NCBI GenBank assembly: GCA_902782595.1
Contig: CACZNW010000116.1
Location: forward strand, 1 to 15,513
Reading direction: 5' to 3'
DNA: 15,513 bases
DNA from: an uncultured Methanobrevibacter sp.
GTDB taxonomy: Archaea; Methanobacteriota; Methanobacteria; Methanobacteriales; Methanobacteriaceae
The notes beneath the pieces were generated by a model. The model did not search any database and was not told the DNA's origin. It saw only the letters and a list, made by a program, of their open reading frames with translations. A program made the translations under genes and the position numbers. This document shows positions 1 through 8,600 of this stretch, in pieces (position 1 is the first letter of the stretch; every line of letters begins with the position of its first letter).

Positions 1-719
1 GGACTGCTTACCCAGTTTCCACTACCTGCAGGAACTTCAGCCCAGCCAACAGCAGAGGAAACGAGTTTTGCAATAATTTTATTGCCTGCGATTCTAGTAT
101 TATTAGAACTGTATGCACGAATAACATTATTGACTTCCCATCCGGTTGTAGCCCCTACATAATTTATAGTGTTGTCGAGGAGTTTTAGATTTGAAGCTAA
201 ATTAGCAACTATTGCATATCCGTTTGATCCTGCAGCTGCATTGAAATTAATATTTACTGTATTGATTTCAACATCACTTGCGTTATCAACAACTATTGCA
301 AAAGTTTCTTTGTTCTGGTTAATTGTAATATTGGAAATTACAACATTGCTTGAATTTACATAAATGGAAATATTGTTTAATATTCCATCACCTGTAATGT
401 TTACTGCACGGTTCAATATGATTGTATTGACACCGACATCTGAGATATTTCCACTAAATTTCAATTCATTTGCTGTAACATTTTTTAATAATTCCCCTGA
501 TTTGTTGAAATACTCATTGAAATTATCTTTTGTTACAACAGCACTTTCACCGTCACTTACTATTGAGGGATCTTCTTCAACAGCAAGCGATTCATCAAAT
601 TGGCTTTCTTCATCGATTGCTACTGTATCAGTGACATTATCACTAGCAAAAGCTACGCTTACAGACAATAAGACTACAGAAAGCATTATTAATGTGATTA
701 GTAAACTTTTTACTTTAAT
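1..719 (-). CDS. Adhesin-like beta-helix surface protein, N-terminal part (3' end outside window)
   Basis: This frame is open from 719 down to the left window edge and gives 239 residues. The first 26 residues form a signal peptide: a Lys-containing start (IKVK), a long hydrophobic core and a cleavage site near AFA-SD. A short acidic linker follows, then a module opening with TKDNFNEYFNKSG, which matches the TESNYNQYFDSNG opening of the large adhesin-like protein next door. Asn-rich repeats such as NVVISNITI and LKLLDNTINY are typical of right-handed parallel beta-helix (NosD/pectate-lyase-like) adhesins of Methanobrevibacter. The role is inferred as a secreted surface protein for attachment or cell interaction. 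The start is taken as ATT at 719-717 because GAGGTG (730-725) sits 5 nt upstream and no ATG, GTG or TTG is nearby in frame. The first in-frame ATG (686) would remove the charged start of the signal peptide. The C-terminal architecture cannot be seen. Confidence 0.85.
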   Translation of the reverse strand, partial: MKVKSLLITLIMLSVVLLSVSVAFASDNVTDTVAIDEESQFDESLAVEEDPSIVSDGESAVVTKDNFNEYFNKSGELLKNVTANELKFSGNISDVGVNTIILNRAVNITGDGILNNISIYVNSSNVVISNITINQNKETFAIVVDNASDVEINTVNINFNAAAGSNGYAIVANLASNLKLLDNTINYVGATTGWEVNNVIRAYSSNNTRIAGNKIIAKLVSSAVGWAEVPAGSGNWVSS

Positions 720-730
720 AGTTTCACCTC
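717..730 (-). promoter_or_regulatory. Strong ribosome binding site with non-standard ATT start codon
   Basis: On the minus strand GAGGTG (730-725) is followed by AAACT and then ATT (719-717), AAA, GTA. GAGGTG is an exact match to the complement of the archaeal 16S 3' end (known consensus GGAGGTGATC). The GTG inside the site is out of frame and reaches a stop after five codons. ATT is therefore the best-placed initiator, a single G-to-T change from ATG. Confidence 0.6.
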
Positions 731-884
731 GTTTTGAATAAATAATATAAAATAATAGTCATAGAAATTATAAATTAATTAAAAATTAACTGACTATATG
801 ATATTAGTTTAATTTTAAAAATATTTAAATTTAATTAAAGTAAAATTGAAAAAAAAGTAAAATGAAGGTTAAAAAATATTAACC
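720..884. other. Intergenic gap between two adhesin-like genes
   Basis: This gap of about 165 bp is very AT-rich and carries no plausible gene. On the minus strand a TTTATAAT-like sequence near 772-779 could be the TATA box of the gene starting at 719, but boxes of this kind occur by chance in such sequence. The right end holds the terminator hairpin of the upstream gene. Confidence 0.4.
849..884 (-). terminator. Hairpin plus T8 terminator of the 1528-residue adhesin-like gene
   Basis: Directly after the TAG stop (887-885) the minus strand carries GGTTAA, a 6-nt loop and TTAACC (884-867). A T8 run (856-849) follows 10 nt later. The placement suits transcription termination of the large gene. 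Confidence 0.6.
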
Positions 885-1139
885 CTATTTTTTAATTTTA
901 ATTGTATTTTTTATTGTACATCCACCATAACTGGAAGAGATAGTATATTTGCCTACCTTTAAATTTTTAATATTAACGGTGGCAATACCTTTCTTATTGG
1001 TCTTGGCTTTATACTTTTTACCTTTAATTTTAAAGATTATTTTTTTGTTTTTTAAGGCTTTACCGTTTTTATTTACAAGTTTTGCTGAAAATTTAATCTT
1101 TTTGGCTTTCTTTTTAACAATGTTCTTTGCGGATAAAGT
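885..1139 (-). other. Lys-rich C-terminal Ig-like module of the 1528-residue adhesin-like protein
   Basis: The last 84 residues have a beta-sandwich-like pattern (KGIATVNIKNLKVGKYTI) with 28 Lys and no acidic residue. The third adhesin-like protein ends in a related module that shares a NGKKY/KGKKY-AKTNKKG motif. It is inferred to bind the negatively charged envelope. Confidence 0.65.
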
Positions 1140-4100
1140 TGGTATGAAAGTTATTTTATTGGATAGAGAAAATCCTGCGAAACTGGCTGTGATAGTATAC
1201 TTGCCCACACCTAATTTAACTGAACATACTGCATATCCTGAGTTATCAGCATTAGAAGTTATTGTTTTACCATTGATTTTAAAAGTAACGGTTTTACCAG
1301 CAGCTGCTTTTCCGTCAACATCAAATACACGGACTTTATATTTCACCGTATTTCCATAATAAACTGAATAATCCTTATCTCCAGTTATTGCAGTGACAAC
1401 CTGGACATTGAAACCGGCCGTACTTTCACAATATTTGCCTTCAGCCTGTGAAGTAACGGTTACTGCATATGACCCGCTTTTAACATTGTCAGGCAGTATT
1501 ACTTCACCATTGGCATTTGTAACAGCAGTATATGTAACAGTGCCCACCTTAAGGAATACTTTTTTATTGGCTACTTTATCTCCGTTGGAATCTATTAAGA
1601 CAGCAACAGGACTTTTAATATAAGTATTAGTATAACCGTTTATTGTTACATTAAGTCTTGGCAAAACAGTAATATTGCCCATTGCCACAAGATTATTGAA
1701 GTTATTTGATTCGCTGATTTCTGTGCGAATGCCATAATTACCGACTTCAACGGATGCCGGAAGTTCATAGTTTATTTTGGCTAATCCGTTTTCATCAGAT
1801 ACTGCAGTTCCCATCACCACATCTCTTCCACGAATCATAGTGAATTTAACACCAGCACCTTTTATAGGGTTTCCCAATGAATCAACTACTCTTAAACCAA
1901 CACTTTGGGTGTCACCCTGAATAATTGAAATGTTCGGAATAATAACTGTCGGATCTGCTTTTTCTATTTCAAAAGGTATTTTATATATGGACGCCTTATA
2001 ATTATCTTTAAATAGCTGTGCAGTGAAGATATATTCGGCCGGAGTATATGAATAATCGAATTTGATTTTAAAGCTTGCAAGACAATCAGATATTGTTGTG
2101 TGATTAATCAGGTGATTTTCTATATCATAAATATTAACAATACCTCCGTTACAATCATCGGAGAATGTTAAGTTGAATTGTCCTTCGTCCAGATACACAA
2201 TGGTACTTACGGAAATGACAGGGTTGTCTGCGATAAATTTGTAATTATTCAAAACAGTGTTTTTAGCGGAGCTGTTTACGGCAAGGTTGCCTGTGCCCAC
2301 TTTACAGTCAAGATAATTGTCCACAACAACATTGTCAGTTGCTTCATCATCAATTAAAACTGCATAGCCTGAAACTGAAGTAACTTCATTGCTTTCAACA
2401 TTGTTATTTGTTGAATTCGATTTAAGATAAACTCCCGCATTTCCGGAACCTAAACTGTCAAGATTTTTAATTGTAAGAGATTCTCCACTGCCATTAGTAA
2501 GAACAGTGTTTTCTTTAATCTGGTTTCTATTACCGTTTGAAAATATAATTCCATAAACATCCTTACCGTTTCCGGAGACGTTATTTCCTCTCAAAATATT
2601 GTCATTGGAACTATATCCCAAAATACCGTAAACCACTTCTGAATTCAATAGAATTGAGTTGTTGTTTGCAGTTGATTTATGAGACATTTCAAAATATATA
2701 CCATAAGAAACACCAGATTTTACATTTATAGTGTTATTTTCAATTAAAGTATCTTCTGATTCATCGCCGATGATAATTCCTTCAGCACAGTAATTTCCTT
2801 CAAGTGTTATTTCATTTGAAAGGAATTTATTATTTGTTGCACCCTGACCAATCGGAGCAGAGTGACCTGTTAAATATCCCAATACTCCCATACCATAAAT
2901 ATAGTTGTCATTGGCTTTTACAAATACATTGTTTTGAGAGAAAACGTTGTTATGACTGTTGAAATATAAATCTATTCCTACCAGTGAGTTTTGAGAAGAG
3001 TCATTCCCTATTATTGAGTGAGATTCATTTAATTTGGAAGTGACATTCACATCGTTTCCAGAAACCAGGTTATTTGATGAGTATAATAATAAAATTCCGT
3101 AAGTCTGATAAATTTCTGAAACAACGTGAGCGTTACTGGTTGAATATCCGTCACCATAGGAAGTGCCGTTGATTACAAGCTCATTACCATCAATACAATA
3201 AGACCTGCCATCAATAACAAGCTCATTACCATCAATACAATAGGATTTACCGTCAATAACAAGCTCTTCACCATCAATACAATAATGAGTGCCGTTAATT
3301 GTGATTCCGGTTGAATCAATTGAATAAGGCACACCATCTATTACAAGCTCTCCACCATCAATACAATAAGACCTGCCATCAATAACAAGCTCTTCACCAT
3401 CAATACAATAAGATTTACCGTCAATAACAAGCTCATTACCATCAATACAATAAGACCTGCCATCAATAACAAGCTCATTACCATCAATGCATTTTTCAGG
3501 GGAAAATTTATATGATTCGCCTGTTCCAATGGTTTTAATCTTGTTTCCTATAAAAGAACAGTCTTCAGATTCATAACAGAGCAAAGTAAAAGTTAAAAAA
3601 TCCCCTTCAGACACTAGAGTGTTGTTTAAAACTTCCACATCTACGGAATCCAGTACATAAATGGCATATGCCGCTTTTGGATCGGATACCTTAATATCAC
3701 AATTGGTGATTCTAACACCGTTTGCCTGATTAACGAAAATTCCCCATGCATTAACCCTGTTGGCCAGTTCATTGATGATTTTTAAATTTTCAATCAGTAC
3801 GTTTCCGCAGGTAACTTTGATAGTGGAATTATAAAATACTGCATTTCCTGTCAGTTTTACACTTTTAGTTATATAGATTACTTCATTTGAAAATGTTCCG
3901 CTGAACTCAAGGATATCTGAATCGTTGACTTCAGCAGTTAATCCTCCATTATCATTTATGTATCTTCTTATAGAAGATGGAGTTATGAAATGTGGTTTTC
4001 CTTTAAAGATATAGGTTGGTTTTGAGGTGTCGATGACTCCTGACGGAGTGTTTATTTTTTTTCCATGAACAATGTTGCTTACTTCATCGATATTGGAAGT

Positions 4101-5471
4101 ATCGGCCCGAACGCCGCTTGCATCGATTGCATATTCATTATTGGTTACAACAATATTGTTTGTAACGGTTACATTTGACGGCATTCTTTTAGAACTGATT
4201 TTTTCTATTAAAATCCCGACTCCCTTATCGGAAGTGATGTTATTTTTATCAACCAGCAAACCGGATCCTTCGTCCTTTTGGTAGATTCCTGAACCAAGTT
4301 CTGTGAAAACTGTGTTGTTTCTGACAACTACGTTGGATCCTCCGGCAACAATTCCCCTTCCTTTTAATGTGACGTTGACGAAATTGTTTTCCACGATTGA
4401 ATTGTCAATTGCTGATATTCCCGCACCTGTGGAAATAACTTTAGCTCCTAGAATCTGATTGTCCCTTACAAGTGAGTTGTAAGAAGCTACAATACCGTAT
4501 TCTCCACCGCTTTCAATGCCCGGATGATTGTAATCCGCTCCGGTAAGGTTAATAATCTTATTTTTTATAATTATATTTCCTGTTCCTGTAGTGGAAACAC
4601 CTCGATAACCTCCAATTATGGTATTGGAGTTTATTGTATTGTTGTTTCCCATTGCCTGGATACCATATGCCCATGATGTCGGCAGCACATTATAATGTAC
4701 TGTATTATTATAGATATTGTTAAAGTTGGATTTTCCTCCATTTAACGGTCCACCCGAATAGCTGGACAGATAAATACCATTGGCATCATCTGCTTCAACA
4801 TGATTGTCATGAACATAATTGTAATGAGAACCGCTTATGAGCAGAGGAGGAGTTGACCTTGTAAAACTGCCGTGACCGTATGTTATACCATAGGCTTTTA
4901 GATTATTATCCTTTATTTCATTGTTATTTGCATTGTTGGCTATGCAGATACAGTATGAAGATTTTCCTGTGTTTGTTATTGTACATCCTTGAATAATACA
5001 GTTACTTGCCGAATTCAGGAAAATTCCGTATGTTTCATCATTTGTATTCTGTATTTTAAGATTTGTTATTGAACTTCCGGACGCTCCACTGGAAAATGTA
5101 ATAATGGAATTTTTCATATTATTTGAAGCGGTTCCGGCAATATTGATTTTTTGATTGAAAACGAATTTTTTTGCAGAAAAGCTTCCATCCAGATTAATTG
5201 AATCCCCTGCTTTTATATTAGAAGATATTAGATTACCGTTAGAATCAAAGTATTGATTGTAATTGCTTTCTGTAATCGTATGTGGAGAAGCAGAGATTTG
5301 TGAATCCTCCTGACTGGCAGATAGAGAATCATTATAATAATTTATATCCGGATTATCCGTACCAGCTTCATTGCTTACCATGTCGGTTTCATTTGCATCT
5401 GCAGCACTTACCGCTGCAACAGAAACCATCAACAGCAATAAAACTAGAAAAATTTTAATTTTTTTCATCAT
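885..5471 (-). CDS. Adhesin-like protein: two beta-helix modules, Cys repeat, Ig-like domains, Lys-rich C-terminus
   Basis: Complete gene for 1528 residues. The start is set by GAGGT (5481-5477), which lies 5 nt before ATG at 5471; an ATG 15 bases upstream overlaps this site. MMKKIKIF begins a signal peptide cleaved near residue 24 (VSA-AD). Residues about 65-490 form a right-handed beta-helix of Asn-rich coils (for example NEIKDNNL, NNTINSNTI). A second module begins at about 494 (FITPSSIRRYINDNGG) and runs to about 1085. It is interrupted at residues 661-772 by eight 14-residue repeats of the type CIDGNELVIDGRSY. Ig-like (Big_1-like) domains fill about 1085-1444. The final 84 residues contain 28 Lys and no Asp, Glu or Arg. 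No sortase motif or C-terminal membrane helix is visible, so wall attachment is probably non-covalent. Role inferred: envelope adhesin. The beta-helix folds also resemble carbohydrate-active enzymes, so glycan binding or cleavage is possible. Confidence 0.9.
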   Translation of the reverse strand: MMKKIKIFLVLLLLMVSVAAVSAADANETDMVSNEAGTDNPDINYYNDSLSASQEDSQISASPHTITESNYNQYFDSNGNLISSNIKAGDSINLDGSFSAKKFVFNQKINIAGTASNNMKNSIITFSSGASGSSITNLKIQNTNDETYGIFLNSASNCIIQGCTITNTGKSSYCICIANNANNNEIKDNNLKAYGITYGHGSFTRSTPPLLISGSHYNYVHDNHVEADDANGIYLSSYSGGPLNGGKSNFNNIYNNTVHYNVLPTSWAYGIQAMGNNNTINSNTIIGGYRGVSTTGTGNIIIKNKIINLTGADYNHPGIESGGEYGIVASYNSLVRDNQILGAKVISTGAGISAIDNSIVENNFVNVTLKGRGIVAGGSNVVVRNNTVFTELGSGIYQKDEGSGLLVDKNNITSDKGVGILIEKISSKRMPSNVTVTNNIVVTNNEYAIDASGVRADTSNIDEVSNIVHGKKINTPSGVIDTSKPTYIFKGKPHFITPSSIRRYINDNGGLTAEVNDSDILEFSGTFSNEVIYITKSVKLTGNAVFYNSTIKVTCGNVLIENLKIINELANRVNAWGIFVNQANGVRITNCDIKVSDPKAAYAIYVLDSVDVEVLNNTLVSEGDFLTFTLLCYESEDCSFIGNKIKTIGTGESYKFSPEKCIDGNELVIDGRSYCIDGNELVIDGKSYCIDGEELVIDGRSYCIDGGELVIDGVPYSIDSTGITINGTHYCIDGEELVIDGKSYCIDGNELVIDGRSYCIDGNELVINGTSYGDGYSTSNAHVVSEIYQTYGILLLYSSNNLVSGNDVNVTSKLNESHSIIGNDSSQNSLVGIDLYFNSHNNVFSQNNVFVKANDNYIYGMGVLGYLTGHSAPIGQGATNNKFLSNEITLEGNYCAEGIIIGDESEDTLIENNTINVKSGVSYGIYFEMSHKSTANNNSILLNSEVVYGILGYSSNDNILRGNNVSGNGKDVYGIIFSNGNRNQIKENTVLTNGSGESLTIKNLDSLGSGNAGVYLKSNSTNNNVESNEVTSVSGYAVLIDDEATDNVVVDNYLDCKVGTGNLAVNSSAKNTVLNNYKFIADNPVISVSTIVYLDEGQFNLTFSDDCNGGIVNIYDIENHLINHTTISDCLASFKIKFDYSYTPAEYIFTAQLFKDNYKASIYKIPFEIEKADPTVIIPNISIIQGDTQSVGLRVVDSLGNPIKGAGVKFTMIRGRDVVMGTAVSDENGLAKINYELPASVEVGNYGIRTEISESNNFNNLVAMGNITVLPRLNVTINGYTNTYIKSPVAVLIDSNGDKVANKKVFLKVGTVTYTAVTNANGEVILPDNVKSGSYAVTVTSQAEGKYCESTAGFNVQVVTAITGDKDYSVYYGNTVKYKVRVFDVDGKAAAGKTVTFKINGKTITSNADNSGYAVCSVKLGVGKYTITASFAGFSLSNKITFIPTLSAKNIVKKKAKKIKFSAKLVNKNGKALKNKKIIFKIKGKKYKAKTNKKGIATVNIKNLKVGKYTISSSYGGCTIKNTIKIKK
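3156..3491 (-). repeat. Eight in-frame 42-bp tandem repeats (14 residues: CIDGNELVIDGRSY type)
   Basis: Exactly 336 bp code for eight 14-residue units. Each unit is itself two heptads with an IDG turn (CIDGNEL + VIDGRSY). Seven of the eight begin with Cys. Positions 4-5 vary (GN, GE, GG), as do positions 12-13 (RS, KS, VP, TH, TS). The fifth unit (SIDSTGITINGTHY) is strongly diverged and is flanked by near-identical copies, which suggests recent expansion by slippage or unequal crossing-over. The array sits inside the second beta-helix module, between ordinary Asn-rich coils. Confidence 0.9.
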
Positions 5472-5611
5472 ATTATACCTCATCAATTTGACTTTGAAAA
5501 TTGATTTTAAAGTTTAATAAATTTTACTTTAAAAATTTTCATTATATTGTTAGTTTTGTTAAGAGGCAATATTTAAAAATTACTAAAAAAAAAATAAGTT
5601 TAGATGATTAT
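5472..5611. other. Intergenic gap with possible promoter for the 1528-residue gene
   Basis: This AT-rich gap of about 140 bp has no gene. On the minus strand AACAATATAATG near 5541-5552 is a weak TATA-box candidate for the gene starting at 5471. The right end carries the T-run of the CobN-like gene terminator. Confidence 0.35.
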
Positions 5612-5623
5612 TTAATAATCATC
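5585..5623 (-). terminator. Hairpin (containing the stop) plus T10 terminator of the CobN-like gene
   Basis: GATGATTAT (5623-5615 on the minus strand) and its perfect 9-bp complement (5611-5603) flank a 3-nt loop that is the TAA stop itself. After 8 nt the minus strand has ten consecutive T (5594-5585). The left arm encodes the end of the Asp/Tyr-rich C-terminal tail. Confidence 0.7.
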
Positions 5624-8600
5624 ATAATCCCGGTCATTTCTTAAATAACCAACTAAAAAGATTGCAATTAATAAAATCACTGCAATAATAACAAATATCG
5701 GCATGCTTGATTCAGTGGAACTTGAAGACTTGGCAACGGATTTCTCAGAAATTTCATATGATTTAACTCCACCAGTACTTTCACCGCCGGAAGATGCATC
5801 CTGTGATGAAGATGAATCGGCAGCAGACTTGGCATTTCCAGATTCGGAAGCGTCAAGTCCCACAGCAGTTTTACCTCCGGAATTAGATCCGTCTGATTTT
5901 GACTGCTGTGAAGTACTGTTTGACAATACATTAGCGTTCTGATTGCCTGTTTCTCCTGATTCAGCGCCCTTACCATTATTTCCCTGACTTCCTTGAGTAT
6001 CCATTTCTTTGTCCATCTGGTATAACGGTTCTGTTTCAGTTGCCTGAGCCAATATCTCAGCGAATTTTTGTTTTTGAGCAGGAGTTAGGGAACTTAACTG
6101 AATAATTTCTGAATTCCATGCAAGATTTTTACATGTGTGGTGACAACATGCAACACCATAGTCAATTACACTTTGCATATATGCATCAACCAATTTCTGA
6201 ACAGCACTTGCATCTCCGTCCCAAAGTCCCTGTTGAGCCATATATATCATCCAGGCCATTGATGACTGTGACCCTGCTGCCAAGGTATTACTGTTAACTC
6301 CAGAATTAATGGAAAGTATTGTATCTGACAATTGGTTTCCCAATTCTCTGTTTAACTTTTCACCACCCAATACAGTTGTGGCATAGAAATTCTGGAATCT
6401 GGAAGCATAGGCGTTCATTCCGGCAGGGGTTTTAACCAGTGCATTATAATATTGAGGGTTTAAAAGAATACTTCTGATTTCAAAGTCCAGTTCCTCCTGA
6501 TAGGTTCTTGAAATATATTTGTTTTTATTCCTTATATCAAAGAAAGCAGTATCAGGTTTTGCTTTACCTGATTTTTCCTTCAATACATTTGCTGCATTAT
6601 AAAGACCTCCAAACCAGTCATAGTAATCGTCTGAATCGAATAATCTCCAGCTGCTGTCAAAGTTTTGAGTGATTACATCAACATTATCAAGCAAGTATTC
6701 ATATGTATCTCTTTGTTTTGTAACAACAATATTGCCTTTTTCATCCAAAGTCCATGAATATGATACTTTATTGAGATAAACATCCATTGCATATTCATTG
6801 ATTGAATCTATACTCCAGTCGGCAGTGTTCGGAATCAGGTTTGACATTCCGGTACCTTCCAGAACATTGCCGGGAAGTCCGAATAACCTGTCAAGATGAG
6901 GATTTTCCGCATAATGTTTGATAACATAGTTATTGGTTTCGTTTTCACCTTCAGCATTTGCGGCAAATTCAACTGCCCTCAGCATCCAGGTAATCCAGTC
7001 CTTGTTATTTGTTACCATACTTGCAAAAACATCTATTCTAGGTCTGTTGACAACAGAACCGTTATTTAATGTTATTGTCAAATCTTCAATTGGAATCTGT
7101 TCCACTCCAAGAACCTTTCCGTTGTCCGCCCAGACAGGCTTGCATCCCAAAAAGTACATGAACTCAGCAACACCTATTCCTTCAGTTCTGGATATTTCTG
7201 TACCCCACAGAATTAAGGAAGTTAATTCAGGCCATTTACCGTGCTGTTCATAATAGTTTGCAAGAAGCATGTCAACAATTCTGACTGCAGAATTATATGC
7301 TGCCTGTGAAGGCATTCTTGTCGGATCGGAAGCATATCCGTCATATCCTGTCGGTATTGAATCTCCATATGAAGGGTCAGCAAACAAACCTGCTTTCACA
7401 TATCTTCCACTTAAAGCTAAAAGAATTGCATTCCATTCGTTGTTCAGCTGGATATTTGTAATAATATCTTCACAATAAAGTGTTGAATTATATAATCCTG
7501 TGCCTTCGCCAATGCCGAACTGTTTGTTCAGATTTTTCGCTGATTCACCTTCAACTAAACGGGTAGCATAGCCTTTTAAGAATGATTTGATTTCATCAGC
7601 TTCGGACTGGTATTTAAGATTTCCCTGAATATCATCATAGAATTTCAAATCCTTCAGTTTAGGATATAAGAATCCGAGTAACTGGTCATAAATCTTTGTT
7701 TGAGAAGTTACAATTGTAATTACTTCTTCAGCGAGTTCATAACCGGTTAAAATCTTTCCGAGATGGTGGAGACCGAATGTATTGAAATCATCTTCCATAT
7801 CATCCAGATATATATGAAGTTCATCAATCCAGTTTTGGAAAGTTTCATCACCTGATATGTTTCTAAATCCTAATGAAGGAGCCAATTCCAAAATCATCTC
7901 CTTATAGGATTCTGCATTTGCAGAAACGTTTAAGTTTATCTGTTCGTTATAGTAATTAATGTAATTTTTCAGGGTTGTGTAATTACCATAGAGTTCAGAC
8001 GAAACCATTGCAGGAGTCATGTGAGTAATCAGTAAAGCTGAACTTCTGTCTCTTGCAACCATAGCTTCACCAGGATTGGAAACAATATAAGGATAAACAG
8101 TCGGGATTAAAGTTAATTCGAATGTCCAGTCCCCAGGAAACGCTCCCAGATTAATACCCGGCAACCATTCCAAAGTTCCGTGAGTCCCCATTGAAATGAT
8201 GGCATTCATTTTAGCTGTTTTTTCCATCCATTTATAAAATGCCACATACTGCTGGTGAGGAGGTATTGTTAAACTGTGATAATCCTGTACTTCCTCCCAT
8301 CCTCTGCTCGGCTGGAAAGTGACAAATACATTACCGAACCAGACCCCAGGAATTACAATGTATTTTTCTTTATAAACCATTGCAGGTCCCAATCCGTCCT
8401 TCCAGTAGGATATCATCTGGTTGAATAAGTCATCATTAACATCAGATGTCAAATACTCAAAGTCACTTAATGAAATCAGCTGATGATGCTCCATCAGATA
8501 ATCCCAGTTTTCTTCAACATAGGTATTGAGCAGTCCTTTAGCCCATGAACCCTTATTGTTCATGTCAAAGATAAGCTGAGTTAAGTTATATAATGAAATC

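Noticed and set aside
684..686. ATG at 686 as start of the left-edge adhesin-like gene
   Set aside because: It would remove the charged start of the signal peptide, and there is no ribosome binding site in front of it, while GAGGTG lies at 725-730.
949..1359. 136-codon plus-strand reading frame opposite the C-terminal Ig-like domains, and other long antisense frames
   Set aside because: Hydrophobic, Phe/Leu-rich antisense translations are expected opposite Lys/Asn-rich genes, and none has a ribosome binding site.
3156..3491. Regular 42-bp repeats resembling a CRISPR array
   Set aside because: The repeats are contiguous, have no unique spacers, keep a multiple-of-three period and encode a periodic peptide within a 1528-codon gene.
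3341..3529. 62-codon minus-strand reading frame across the repeat block
   Set aside because: It is the 42-bp repeat read in a second frame, giving low-complexity Leu/Met sequence; the real frame is the adhesin-like protein.
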